64,000 nucleotides of DNA from Streptomyces capitiformicae (GCF_002214185.1 NZ_CP022161.1:4029767-4093766); one strand, 5' to 3'; shown: positions 44,913-54,155, counted from the first letter of the stretch. Notes: generated by a model from the letters alone, not told the origin. A program made the numbers and translations.

Positions 44913-46019
44913 CTAGTCGCGCAGCCGGAGTTCGTACGCGAACTGCGCCCCGTCCTCCCCGTCGCCCCAGTCGTCGCTCACCTTCTCGAAACCGGCGCGG
45001 GAGACGACGCCCTGGGAAGGGGCGTTGTCCTTGTCGACGACGGCGAAGAGGGAGCGGACGTCCCCGCGCTCGGCGGCCCGTTCGCGCCCCCAGTCGGCCA
45101 GGGTGCGCAACGCCTCGGTCATGTAACCGCGGCCGCGCGCTCCTTCGACCAAGTCGTAGCCGACCTCGGTGCGGCCGTCCTCGTCGGGGGCGCCGTGGTA
45201 GCCGAGGGCGCCGATGGCCAGCCCGTCCTCCTTGCGGACCAGGGCGAACATGCCCCACTCGGGCCGGTGCACCCCCGCCTCGTACGCCTTGAACACCATC
45301 CCGGCGCCGACCCGCGTCCCCTCGACGGGCCCGCCCTCGATCCAGTCGAAGCCGCCGGTGCCGCCCTCGGCCAGGTCGGCGGCGGCCGCCGGGTGGATGC
45401 CCTGCAGGACGATGCGTTCGGCGGGGATGTGCAGCGTATTGCTCCAGCGCCACTCGGTGACGCGGGCGCGGCCGGGGAGATCGGCGCGGCCGGTGGCCCA
45501 CAGCAGGGTCGGCCAAGGGTCGTCGCCGGGGCGGACGTGCGGGAAGAGCCGGGTGAGGAGGCTCGTGCAGAGGTCGGCCGGCGGCATGTACGCGGGCAGC
45601 CCCAGCCCCTCGACGATGTCGTGCGTGTGCAGCAGGACCTCGGTGACCCCCATCGCGGCGAAGCCCTCGCGGTCGGCCGCGCGGAACGGGGCCGGATGGA
45701 AGGCGCGCACCTCGCGGGGCGTGGTGCGGACGGTGGAGGCGAGCAGTTCGCCGGTCGTCCGGATGACGTCGAGGACGTCGGCGTTGCCGGTTGCCTCGTC
45801 CATCGTGAACTCGAACGGCAGGTACGACGTCGTCGCCCGCCCCGCCAACTGCCCCGCGTACCCGAGGAGACACGACGCGATGTGCTCGGCGGTCTCCCGG
45901 CAACTCCACTCCAGCCGCCCCGCCCTGACCCCTTCCCAGTCCCGGCCGACCGCCTCCCGCAGCACTCCGAGGCTGTGCTCGACGGCTTCTCGTACCTGTT
46001 CCCCACCCATTGGTCGCAT
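44913..46019 (-). CDS. Fusion: mycothiol/DinB-type helical domain plus GNAT acetyltransferase
   Basis: 368 aa, ATG at 46019 (ATG at 46010 possible; no clear ribosome-binding site). Residues about 1-220 resemble the maleylpyruvate isomerase/DinB-like fold, with CRETAEHIASCLLGYAGQL and MGVTEVLLHTHDIVEGLGL giving metal-site histidines. Residues about 225-368 are a GNAT N-acetyltransferase with GYDLVEGARGRGYMTEALR (acetyl-CoA site) and NAPSQGVVSRAGFEKV. Substrates unknown. Confidence 0.82.
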   Translation of the reverse strand: MRPMGGEQVREAVEHSLGVLREAVGRDWEGVRAGRLEWSCRETAEHIASCLLGYAGQLAGRATTSYLPFEFTMDEATGNADVLDVIRTTGELLASTVRTTPREVRAFHPAPFRAADREGFAAMGVTEVLLHTHDIVEGLGLPAYMPPADLCTSLLTRLFPHVRPGDDPWPTLLWATGRADLPGRARVTEWRWSNTLHIPAERIVLQGIHPAAAADLAEGGTGGFDWIEGGPVEGTRVGAGMVFKAYEAGVHRPEWGMFALVRKEDGLAIGALGYHGAPDEDGRTEVGYDLVEGARGRGYMTEALRTLADWGRERAAERGDVRSLFAVVDKDNAPSQGVVSRAGFEKVSDDWGDGEDGAQFAYELRLRD

Positions 46020-46039
46020 GGCGGCGAGGATAGGTGGGG

Positions 46040-47326
46040 TCAGGGCTCGCCACGCACTGGTTTTACGACGGTCTCCACTTCTCGCTTCTCGCCGATGGCT
46101 ATGCCGCCCTCCCCGCCGTCGCCCCCGGCCACGACGCGCGACGCGGCCGTACGACGGTGGTGGCGCAGCGACACGGTGGTGATGCCGATGGCGCCCGCGG
46201 TGAGCGCCCCGCCCGCCCAGGCCGTCGACGTGAACCCGAACCCGGCGTCGATGACGATCCCGCCGAGCCAGGGTCCGCTCGTGTTGCCGAGGTTGAACGC
46301 GGCGGTGGTGGTGGCGCCGGCGAGGGTGGGGGCGGCCCCGGCGACGTCGAACATACGGGCGTTGAGGGCGGGGGCCGTGTAGAAGCAGGACACCCCGAGG
46401 AGGAAGGAGAGCAGCACGGCGGCGACGGCGTACTGGGCGAGGAGAGCGAGGGCGACGAGCAGCACGGTGGAGGCGGCGATACCGCTGAGCAGCACCCCGA
46501 AGAGGTGCGCGTCCGCGATGCGCCCGCCGATCGCGGTGCCGATCAGCGCCCCGATCCCGAACAGCGCGAGCACGGTGGGCACCCAGCCGTTGTCCAGCCC
46601 TGCCACGTCCGTGAGCAGCGGAGCGAGATAGCTGAACACGCAGAACACCCCTGCGGCGGCGAGCGCGACGACGCCGATGGACAGCCAGAGCTGGGGTTCG
46701 CGGTAGATCCGGACTTCATGGCTCAGGCGGGGCCGTTCCTCGGGCAGCGGGATGGCGGGGACGAGCGTCAGGACCCCGAGGAGCGCGACGGCCGACGCCA
46801 CGGCCACCGCCCAGAACGCCGACCGCCACCCGAAGTGCTCCCCGAGGAACGCCCCCGCCGGCACGCCCAGCACATTCGCGATCGACAACCCGCCGATCAT
46901 GATGGCGAGCGCCCGGGCCCGTGCGTTGACGGGCACCATGGCCACGGCCACCGCTGCCCCGACGGCCCAGAACCCGGCACACGCGAGCGCACTCGCGACC
47001 CGAGAGATGAAGAGCACGGCGTAGTTGGGCGCCACGGCCCCCGCGACCTGCCCGATCCCGAAGACGGTGATGAGCGTGACGAGGGTGGTCCGGCGAGGGA
47101 GGCGAAGAGTCGCCACGGCCAGCAGCGGCGCCCCCACGACCATCCCGATCGCGAACGCCGAGATGAGTAGTCCCGCCCGCGGAATGGACACGTCCATGTC
47201 CTTTGCGATGGGCGGCAACAGCCCGGAGAGCATGAACTCACTCGTACCGAGCGCGAAAACGGCGAGCCCGAGGACGTAGACGGAGAGGGGGACGCGGGGA
47301 CGGTCAGGATGAGCGGGCATGTTCAT
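46040..47326 (-). CDS. MFS transporter, DHA1/AraJ-like
   Basis: 428 aa, ATG at 47326 (or 47320). Twelve hydrophobic segments; LGTSEFMLSGLLPPIAKDM in the first helix is typical of AraJ/YdhP-type drug or sugar exporters. RLPRRTTLV follows in the loop 2-3 region. The C-terminal 35 residues are hydrophilic. Substrate unknown. Confidence 0.87.
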   Translation of the reverse strand: MNMPAHPDRPRVPLSVYVLGLAVFALGTSEFMLSGLLPPIAKDMDVSIPRAGLLISAFAIGMVVGAPLLAVATLRLPRRTTLVTLITVFGIGQVAGAVAPNYAVLFISRVASALACAGFWAVGAAVAVAMVPVNARARALAIMIGGLSIANVLGVPAGAFLGEHFGWRSAFWAVAVASAVALLGVLTLVPAIPLPEERPRLSHEVRIYREPQLWLSIGVVALAAAGVFCVFSYLAPLLTDVAGLDNGWVPTVLALFGIGALIGTAIGGRIADAHLFGVLLSGIAASTVLLVALALLAQYAVAAVLLSFLLGVSCFYTAPALNARMFDVAGAAPTLAGATTTAAFNLGNTSGPWLGGIVIDAGFGFTSTAWAGGALTAGAIGITTVSLRHHRRTAASRVVAGGDGGEGGIAIGEKREVETVVKPVRGEP

Positions 47327-47375
47327 GGGCAACTGACGACTTCGGGGGCGCATTCCCTCGTACGACCGGAGTGGC

Positions 47376-48032
47376 TCACTCCGCAGTGAGCGCGACCAAC
47401 TCGCCCCGCAGATTCTCCCGCGCCCGCGCCTCCCACTCCCGCTCTCCATACGGCGTTCTGAACAGCCGTGGCAGCGCGAGAAGTTGACGCAGAACGGCGG
47501 CCCGCCCCTCCCGAAACGCCGCGTCGGGCACGAAGCCGTACTCCTCGCGGACGGCGGCGGCGTAGGCGGCGTACGCGTCGGGCGCCGCCGCCAGGATCGC
47601 CAGGTCGGCATCGCACAGCACGGCGCCATTGCGATCGCCCTCGGCCGGGTCGTGAGTCACGGTGAGCCGGACGAGGCGGGCGACCTCCGCGGCCTTCTCC
47701 TGCGGCACCCCCGCCTCGGGCAACGCCCGCTCCGCGAGCCGCGCCGACCGCTCCTCGTTCGTCGACCGCTCCGGCAGGTACACGGCATCGTGAAACCAGG
47801 CGGCGAGCCGCACGAGGTCGGGATCGTCCGCGTACTCCTCCAACGTGTCGATGTGATCCAGAACAGCCGTGAGGTGCTCAACCGTGTGATACCGCCGCTG
47901 CGGCTCCGACCAGCGCTTCAGCAGGTTCTCGGCATACCGGGACGGCTCGGGGTGACAGGCACCGTCGCGGGCGGAGAGCAACGCACCCAGCCAGCGGAAA
48001 CGGAGGGCTTCACGGATGTCGGAGTCGGGCAT
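47376..48032 (-). CDS. HD-domain phosphohydrolase-like protein
   Basis: 218 aa, ATG at 48032. HD metal site: Y-H-T-V-E-H-L (His about 48 and 52), AAWFHDAVYL (His-Asp about 80-81) and CDADLAIL (Asp about 142). These proteins hydrolyse nucleotide or other phosphoesters. Substrate not predictable. Confidence 0.85.
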   Translation of the reverse strand: MPDSDIREALRFRWLGALLSARDGACHPEPSRYAENLLKRWSEPQRRYHTVEHLTAVLDHIDTLEEYADDPDLVRLAAWFHDAVYLPERSTNEERSARLAERALPEAGVPQEKAAEVARLVRLTVTHDPAEGDRNGAVLCDADLAILAAAPDAYAAYAAAVREEYGFVPDAAFREGRAAVLRQLLALPRLFRTPYGEREWEARARENLRGELVALTAE

Positions 48033-48081
48033 ACGCCCATTGTCCCGTCGCCGGCGGGGTCAGAAGTGAGCTGGAGGGAAC

Positions 48082-48450
48082 ATGGACGCGGTTGTGGAGT
48101 GGGTGGACGTGCGCGAGCGGCTGCCGAGGAGAGGCACGCCGGTGGCAGCGGCGACGACGGGGCGTTACCCACCCCACGGCGGGGCGGGGCCCGAGGCGGC
48201 GGCAGGGGAGGAGTTCTGGCTGGTGCTGCCCATGTACTTCACCACCCTCCACGTCGCTGAGGACGGGACCGAGTACCGCGACTGCTTCGTCGACTCCGAC
48301 CGGGTCGTCCGCCTGCCCTACGGCCGGCCTTGCGCCGAACCCGTCACCCACTGGGCGGCACTGCCCACCCTGCCGGGCATGACCGTGCACCAGGTGCTGG
48401 GCAAGGGCGTGCGGGCCGCCCTCCGGAGCGTCCGGGGAGAGACGGCCTAG
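48082..48450 (+). CDS. DUF551-like hypothetical protein
   Basis: 122 aa, ATG at 48082 after GGAGGG. It begins EWVDVRERLPRRGTPVAAA and has PVTHWAALP near residue 92, the two ends of the DUF551 pattern (a phage- and bacteria-associated short domain of unknown role). About 30 extra residues follow. Confidence 0.7.
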   Translation: MDAVVEWVDVRERLPRRGTPVAAATTGRYPPHGGAGPEAAAGEEFWLVLPMYFTTLHVAEDGTEYRDCFVDSDRVVRLPYGRPCAEPVTHWAALPTLPGMTVHQVLGKGVRAALRSVRGETA

Positions 48451-48459
48451 CCTGGCTTC

Positions 48460-49134
48460 ATGACTGCTGCTGAGGAACACGGTGTACGTGACTCGGAGCT
48501 GCCCGGCCGGTTGCTGGTCGCCGAGCGGGATGTGCTCGTGCCGCTGCTGCGGGGGCGGCCGGAAGAGGACTTCACCGTGGGGACGTGTTGTCCGGGGTGG
48601 TCGGTGCGGCATGTGCTCGCGCATTGCGGGGCCGCGCTGTCGCGGGTGGTGGAAGGGCGGTTCGAGAAAGGGGTTTTCAGCCCGGAGTCGAACGACCGCG
48701 ACATCGCCGAGCGGGACGGCTGGTCCGTGGCGGAGGTCGTGGACGAGGTGGAGCGGGGGATGACCGACGCCGGGCGCGTGATCGCCGACGCGGGCGGCGC
48801 GCTGGACGGCATCGCCCTCGGGGAGTGGGTGCACGCCGGGGACGTGCGGGAGGCCTGGGGGCTTCCCGGAGCGTACGGCGGCCCTCAACTCGGCCTGGCC
48901 CTGGACCTGTTGCTCCACCTCACGCACGTACGCGGAACCGTCCCGCTCCACGCCGACCTCGACGACCTGGACGATCCCCTGCGGCTGGGCGCGTCCAGTG
49001 GTGACGGTCCGCCCGCGCGGTACATCGGGGGCGCCGCCACTCTCGTACGGCTCTACTCGGGGCGCCGCCCACCCGCCGGTACGTTCTACGAACTGGCCGG
49101 CGCCACCGAGGCCGAGCTCAACCTGTACGCCTGA
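48460..49134 (+). CDS. Maleylpyruvate isomerase-family mycothiol-dependent protein
   Basis: 224 aa, ATG at 48460, 9 bp after the previous stop. GWSVRHVLAHCGAALSRVV (about 46-64) and LGEWVHAGDVREAW (about 121-134) give the metal-site histidines of the MDMPI N-terminal fold; the C-terminal domain ends in FYELAGATEAELNLYA. Likely a mycothiol-dependent transferase or isomerase; substrate unknown. Confidence 0.85.
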   Translation: MTAAEEHGVRDSELPGRLLVAERDVLVPLLRGRPEEDFTVGTCCPGWSVRHVLAHCGAALSRVVEGRFEKGVFSPESNDRDIAERDGWSVAEVVDEVERGMTDAGRVIADAGGALDGIALGEWVHAGDVREAWGLPGAYGGPQLGLALDLLLHLTHVRGTVPLHADLDDLDDPLRLGASSGDGPPARYIGGAATLVRLYSGRRPPAGTFYELAGATEAELNLYA

Positions 49135-49148
49135 GCCCGGCAGGGCGG

Positions 49149-49949
49149 TCAGCCCCAGGTCGCGATGAACTTCGCGGCGTAGCCCTTCTCGTGGCCCGCC
49201 GCGTTGGGGTGGAAGGACGCCTTCGTGTCGGACACGTTGACGCTGTGCACCCACGGGTCGGTGCCGCAGGCGCCGTGGCCGGTGAACTGCTTGCGCATGT
49301 CGATGAAGTAGACGCCCGCGTCGACCGTCGCCTTCTGGGTGCCCTCGGCCAGCGCGTCGGCCAGCCCGTTCATCCCGGCGCGCTTCTTGGCGCTGAGTTC
49401 GATCGGGGAGCACACACCGCTGGTGGAAAGCGTCTGCGGGTAGCCGAAGACGAGGATCAAGGCCTTGGGCGAACGGGCCTTGATGTCCTTGTACAGGCCC
49501 GTGAGTTCGTCCACCAGCTGGTTCCTGGCGTACTGCGACATCCACCCGGTGGCGAGCGCGCAGGCGTTCTCGGTGTCGGTGAGGCACGTCTGCACCACCG
49601 TCGAGAACTGGGCGTCGTTGCCGCCCACGGTGAGCGTGACGAGGTTGGTGCTCGCGCTCAGCGCGGACAGCTGGTCGGCCCGTACGTCCGCGATCGTCGC
49701 GCCGCTACAAGTGACGTCCTTCAGGGAGTACTCGGGGTTGGCCGCCGCCCACAGGCGGGGGTAGTTCTTCGTGCTCCGCTTGCAGTCGCCGCTCGACGCG
49801 TCGTACGAACCCGCGCCGACGCCGGAGGCGTACGAGTCGCCGAGCGCGACGTACTCCGCCTCGGTCGCCGCCTGGGCCGGGGCACCCGCCGCGACCAGCC
49901 CCGCGAATGTCATCAGACCGGCGGCGACGGCCGCTGTGATTCTGCGCAT
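49149..49949 (-). CDS. Secreted SGNH/GDSL lipase-esterase
   Basis: 266 aa. ATG at 49949 is preferred because GAGGGAAG lies just upstream. A signal peptide (about 1-28, cleaved after APAQA) precedes the SGNH blocks: GDSYASGVGAG (nucleophile Ser), CSGATIADV, TVGGNDAQF, and SFHPNAAGH with the catalytic His. Close to the extracellular Streptomyces SGNH esterases of about 260 residues. Convergent with the preceding MDMPI gene. Confidence 0.92.
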   Translation of the reverse strand: MRRITAAVAAGLMTFAGLVAAGAPAQAATEAEYVALGDSYASGVGAGSYDASSGDCKRSTKNYPRLWAAANPEYSLKDVTCSGATIADVRADQLSALSASTNLVTLTVGGNDAQFSTVVQTCLTDTENACALATGWMSQYARNQLVDELTGLYKDIKARSPKALILVFGYPQTLSTSGVCSPIELSAKKRAGMNGLADALAEGTQKATVDAGVYFIDMRKQFTGHGACGTDPWVHSVNVSDTKASFHPNAAGHEKGYAAKFIATWG

Positions 49950-50188
49950 GACTTCCCTCTGCATCGCTTTTGAAGCTTCAAGCCGGACCGGAATTGATCG
50001 GGCAGAGCGTACAGCGGGAAATCCGCTTCGCAATTCACTGTGTACGGGAGGGCAACCGCCTTTGCCCTCAAGGGCATTCTTCGACGAGTTTGCCGATACT
50101 CAGGCAACCTGATGGGCCGCCGGCGAATCTCACTCCCTGAATCCCATCCCCATTCCCACCCCCATCGTGAGAGACAGAGGGGCCTTTG

Positions 50189-50566
50189 ATGAACCGTTCG
50201 ATCACGCGCCGCGCCCTCCGCTTCGCCGGCGTCACCGGCGCGGCACTGGCGGCCACTGTCGCCACCGCCCTGCCCGCCCACGCCATCAACCGGGTGGACT
50301 GCGGCAACTATGGTGAGTTCCTCTACTTCGAGGTCGACGGCGTCGATCCCTGCTTCGCCAACGCCGGCACCATCAACGTCGCCATTTACGGCGTGGGCTG
50401 GATGAACACCGGCAACAACGAGGTGAGCTTCAAATACCGCACGGTCCTGGGTGGCCCGCAGTGGGACTCGGGCCGACTCCCCAAGTACTACGCCTTCGAC
50501 CTCGGCCGCGCGTCCGGTTCCCCCAGTGGCAAGGTCCACAAGATCGAGCAGATCACCATTTACTGA
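50189..50566 (+). CDS. Secreted Streptomyces killer-toxin-like (SKLP) beta/gamma-crystallin protein
   Basis: 125 aa, ATG at 50189 with GAGGGG upstream. A signal peptide (about 1-32, ALPAHA) is followed by a single crystallin-like domain with paired cysteines (VDCGNYGEFLYF and DPCFANAG), WMNTGNNEVSFKYR, and a C-terminal KVHKIEQITIY. This matches the SKLP fold, whose founding member kills yeast and some fungi. Activity of this homologue is inference. Confidence 0.82.
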   Translation: MNRSITRRALRFAGVTGAALAATVATALPAHAINRVDCGNYGEFLYFEVDGVDPCFANAGTINVAIYGVGWMNTGNNEVSFKYRTVLGGPQWDSGRLPKYYAFDLGRASGSPSGKVHKIEQITIY

Positions 50567-50572
50567 TCGGTG

Positions 50573-50614
50573 ATCACCGATCACCGATCACCGATCACCG
50601 ATCACCGATCACCG
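50573..50614. repeat. Heptamer tandem repeat, 6 x ATCACCG
   Basis: Six perfect copies of ATCACCG, preceded by the palindrome CGGTGATCACCG (50568-50579). The array lies between convergent genes, and the DUF397 stop codon at 50609-50611 falls inside it. Confidence 0.95.
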
Positions 50615-50899
50615 ATTACTGAGCTCGCGGGCCGCCGCCACGAAGCACGACCAGGCGGCGGCCCCGAAGACGAGGACACCTCCGGTGGGGTTCTTGCTGT
50701 CGCGGACGGGGACGAGGCCAGGGAGATTGTCGGAGACTTCGAGGCATTCGGCGCTGGTGCCGCCGCTGTGCGTGGACTTGCGCCAGGACAGGGCGGCGCC
50801 GGTGAAGTCGCCGCCGACTTCGACGCACTCATCGCCTTCGCCGCCGCTGTAGCTGCTCTTACGCCAAGTCACGGTCCTCGGATCGGGCGCGGTGCGCAT
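50609..50899 (-). CDS. DUF397 protein with duplicated motif
   Basis: 96 aa, ATG at 50899, overlapping the HTH gene by 41 nt. Two DUF397 units: TWRKSSYSGGEGDECVEV and SWRKSTHSGGTSAECLEV, then VRDSKNPTGGVLVFG. Partner of the upstream DUF5753 regulator. Its last codons and stop lie in the heptamer array. Confidence 0.88.
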   Translation of the reverse strand: MRTAPDPRTVTWRKSSYSGGEGDECVEVGGDFTGAALSWRKSTHSGGTSAECLEVSDNLPGLVPVRDSKNPTGGVLVFGAAAWSCFVAAARELSNR

Positions 50900-51722
50900 C
50901 CTCGTACTCCTTGGCCGCCTGCTCGATCAGGTCGAGGGACGCGGCAGGCGACAGCGCCGCACCCCCAAGCAGATCGTAAGTCAGCGTGGAGCGGGTCACT
51001 ACAGCCGGTTCGTCCATCAGGCGGCCGGTTTCGGTGCCTTGGACGTATACGACGGCTGGAGCATCGGCGAACGTCATCATCTTGAACATGCCCGACAGAC
51101 CGGCGTTCGCCCCCTCCGAGAGGGGCAGCATCTGGACGATGACCTTCTTGCGGCGGGCCATCGCCGCGATGTGGTGAAGTTGCTCGGCCATGGCGGCCGG
51201 GCCGCCCACTGAGCGCCGGACGATGGTCTCGTCCAGGACCGCCCAATACTGGGGTGGATTCGGCCCGTTGAAGATGTGCGCACGGGCCAGTCGGGCCTGG
51301 ACTCGCGCCTCGACGTCTTCCTCGGGCAGGAACGGGTCGTACGCCTCGACGAGCGCTCGCGTGTACGCCGCCGTCTGCAGGAGACCGGGGACCAGCGTCG
51401 GGGCCCAGTCCTTGATCGTTTCCGCCATGCCTTCCATGTCCACCACGTCCGCGAAGTGCGCGCTGTAGGGGGACGCTCGCGCCGCCTCCAGATTGCGGAC
51501 GAAGAACCCGTCGGTCCCCAGAATCTCGTCCACCGCCTTCGCGTACTCCAGGCGCATCCTCCGGGCTCCCGACTCCAACTGGCCGACGAACGACCCGGAG
51601 ACGAACATCGCCGCCCCCAGCTCCTCCTGGGACATCCCGGCTCGCTCGCGCTGATAGCGGAGTTCGGCGCCGTACATGGCGCGGGTGGACTGGGACGGGT
51701 CGAGAGTCTTGGGCTTGGGCAT
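50859..51722 (-). CDS. XRE-type HTH regulator with DUF5753 domain
   Basis: 287 aa, ATG at 51722 with GGGAG upstream. HTH: LRYQRERAGMSQEELGAAMF and GSFVGQLESGARRM. The DUF5753 domain has PTLVPGLLQTAAYTRALVEAY and QYWAVLDETIVRRSVGG. Strongly similar along its length to the regulator at 39658-40497, so the two loci are paralogous modules. Confidence 0.9.
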   Translation of the reverse strand: MPKPKTLDPSQSTRAMYGAELRYQRERAGMSQEELGAAMFVSGSFVGQLESGARRMRLEYAKAVDEILGTDGFFVRNLEAARASPYSAHFADVVDMEGMAETIKDWAPTLVPGLLQTAAYTRALVEAYDPFLPEEDVEARVQARLARAHIFNGPNPPQYWAVLDETIVRRSVGGPAAMAEQLHHIAAMARRKKVIVQMLPLSEGANAGLSGMFKMMTFADAPAVVYVQGTETGRLMDEPAVVTRSTLTYDLLGGAALSPAASLDLIEQAAKEYEDAHRARSEDRDLA

Positions 51723-51893
51723 GCGAGAACTCCCTCTCGGGCGGCCGGTCTTGTTGCACTGCGCCGGTTCGAGAGTAGGTGCGGAGGGTAGTCGTCCGCG
51801 TGCCGATCGTGAGGGCTGCGTCCAGCAGATACGGCTGTTGTAAATTGGACTAGACCTGTTCGTGAAGTGTGGAGACGTAGAGAAAGGGGCCTC

Positions 51894-52607
51894 ATGGCCA
51901 CGCGTGCGCTCCTGGAGGTGATCGCCCTCGATGCCGAGGACGCCGTCGCAGCCCAGGCCGGAGGTGCGGATCGGCTGGAGCTGGTCACCGACATGGGGGC
52001 GGACGGGCTGAGCCCGTCGGTGCGGACGTACGCCGAGGTCAGGACGGCCGTGGACATCGACGTACGGGTGATGCTGCGGCTCGCGGACGGCTTCGCCGCC
52101 GGGGACCTCGCCGCCCTCGTACGGGTCGCGTGCGACATGCGGGCGGCGGGGGCGGACGAGTTCGTGCTCGGGTTCCTCGGCGAGGACCGCGGGGCCGATC
52201 TCGATGCCGTGGAGCGGGTCGTCGCGGAGTTGGACGGGTGCCGGTGGACGTTCCACCGGGCGATCGACCGCGCCGCCGACCGGGACGCCCTGCGCAAGCA
52301 ACTCGCCGATCTGCCGGGGCTGGACGCCTACCTCACGGCCGGTTCGGCCGACGGGGTCGACGACGGGATGCCCCTCCTGCTTGCCGAGGCCGCCCGCCGC
52401 GGGGAGCCCGGCTACACCCAGCGGCTCATGATCGGCGGCGGTCTCCGCCTCGACCACCTCCCGACGCTCCGCGCAGCCGGTGTCGACGCCTTCCACATCG
52501 GCGGCGCGGCCCGCCCCGCCGGCTGGACCGCGCCGGTCGACGCCGACGCCGTACGGCAATGGCGTACGGCGCTGGACGGCAGGCAGGAGAGGCAGCGGCA
52601 GAGATGA
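51894..52607 (+). CDS. cutC: CutC-family protein
   Basis: 237 aa, ATG at 51894 after GAAAGGGG. TIM-barrel CutC signature: LLEVIALDAEDAVAAQAGGADRLELV (in parts, about 6-32), GGLSPS-like DGLSPSVRT, FHRAIDRAADRDAL and MIGGGLRLDHLPTLRAAGVDAFHIGG. The family was named for copper tolerance, but its biochemical role is unsettled. Its stop overlaps the ATG of the broken SLOG gene (ATGA). Confidence 0.9.
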   Translation: MATRALLEVIALDAEDAVAAQAGGADRLELVTDMGADGLSPSVRTYAEVRTAVDIDVRVMLRLADGFAAGDLAALVRVACDMRAAGADEFVLGFLGEDRGADLDAVERVVAELDGCRWTFHRAIDRAADRDALRKQLADLPGLDAYLTAGSADGVDDGMPLLLAEAARRGEPGYTQRLMIGGGLRLDHLPTLRAAGVDAFHIGGAARPAGWTAPVDADAVRQWRTALDGRQERQRQR

Positions 52608-52624
52608 TCGCCATCGCCGTCGCC

Positions 52625-54155
52625 TGTTCCTTGAGAGGAGGCCCCGGCGTTCACGCCGGGGAGGAATCGCATCTGGGTGTTGTGACGCGGAGCGTCGCCG
52701 CATCCGGTTCAGGGCGCGGAGCGCCCGTATTGCTGTTGGACGCTTCCACAGTGATTCGAACGCGCGTTCCGGGAGTCGCTGGTTGGGGTGGTGGCTGTGG
52801 GATCAGGGTACGTGTGTGCGGCGGTCGTACATATGGTTTCCCGGAGGGTTCGGGATGCGGTGTCGTTCCGGCTGGGAACCGTGAGGGGGGCGGGATGGCG
52901 CAGGTGGGGGCGGCTGGGGAGTCGGGCATGCCCGGTACACCTACCGGCTGCGTGTGTCGTCCACCGCCCGCACCGTCCTGGCGGCGGAGTGGGACCGGTG
53001 CCGGTGGTGTGGAACGAGTGTGTCGCCAAGTCTCAGGCGGTGCACCTGCGCAACAAGGCGAGTGGGAGGAAACAGACGTGCGGCCCGGCGCAGCTGGACA
53101 GGATGCTGACCCAAGCCCGGCGGACGACGCCGTGGCTGCGTGAGGGCTCCTCGGTTCCTCAGCAGCAGGTCATTCGTGACTTCGGCCGCTCTCGCGCCAA
53201 GGCGCACAAGGACATCCGGGAACGCCTGCCGGTGTGGCAGCGGGCCGGGATGCCGAAGTGGAAGACCAAGCGCGAGGCACTGCCCACCCTCAACTACACC
53301 ACGCGCGGGTTTCGTCTGAAGGAGGGCCGTCTGCATCTGGCGGGCGAGATCGTGGTGAGGGTTGTGTGGTCGCGCGAGTTGCCGGCGGAGCCGTCCTCGG
53401 TGCGCGTGTACCAGGACAGTCTCGGGCACTGGTACTGCTCGTTCGTCGTGCCCGCCCAGGTGCAGCCGCTGCCGGAGACCGGTCGCGTACTCGGTGTCGA
53501 CTGGGGTGTGCAGGAGACCGCGACGACCACGTCCGACGCGCACGACCTCACCCACGCCGGGCACGGCAAGAAGGCGAAGGAGAAGCTGTCGCGGTACGAC
53601 CGGATGATGGCCCGCCGCAGGCCGAAGAAAGGACAGCCGGCATCGAAGGGCTACCGCGAGGCGAAGAAACTGCGGGCGAAGGCCTACAAGAAGGTCGCCA
53701 GGCAGCGTGAGGACACCGGCCGTAAGTGGGCGAAGAAGGTGGTCCGCGAGCATGACGCTATCGCTGTGGAGGACTTCCGTCCGAAGTTCCTCAGCCGTAC
53801 CACGATGGCCCGCAAGGCCGCTGACGCCGCCATCGGCGCCACCAAGGCCGCTCTGATCGAGATGGGCCGCAAGCACGGGCGGGACATCCGCCTGGTACAC
53901 CCCGCGCACACCACGATGGACTGCGCCAACTGCGATGCGAGAGCCAAGCATCGCCTGCCGCTGGGTGAGCGCACCTACACCTGCACCGCATGCGGGACCG
54001 TGTCCCCACGGGACAAGAACTCCGCACGCGTGATGCTCGTCCGGGCTGGTCTCAACCCGGCTGGTGCCGAGGGCGTAAGACCTCCGGGAGCGCTGCTCCC
54101 GGAGGCTGCCTGAGCCAGGAATCCCTTCCCTTCAGGGAGGGGAGGATTCAACGGG
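52625..54155 (+). mobile_element. IS200/IS605-type element carrying tnpB only
   Basis: No inverted terminal repeats or target duplication, and no tnpA. The left side has a hairpin CCCCGGCG-TTCA-CGCCGGGG (about 52632-52651) followed by GAGGAATC. The right side has CCTCCGGGAGC-GCT-GCTCCCGGAGG (54081-54105) and a CCCTTCAGGG hairpin followed by GAGGATTCAA (to about 54152). The insertion splits a SLOG gene. Ends are approximate. Confidence 0.78.
52927..54113 (+). pseudogene. tnpB: tnpB, RNA-guided nuclease, with 5' frameshift
   Basis: The N-terminal TnpB sequence HARYTYRLRVSSTARTVLAA starts at 52927 in one frame and reaches EWDRCRW near 53015. The rest, VWNECVAKSQAVHL onward, is in another frame; one G appears to be missing at the junction (CGGTGGTGTGG). 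No start codon precedes the first part in frame. The rest is intact: RuvC Asp in GVDWGVQET, Glu in AIAVEDFRPK, the C-A-N-C...C-T-A-C zinc finger and Asp in SPRDKNSARVM. A truncated protein from an internal start lacks the wedge domain's first strands. Confidence 0.8.
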
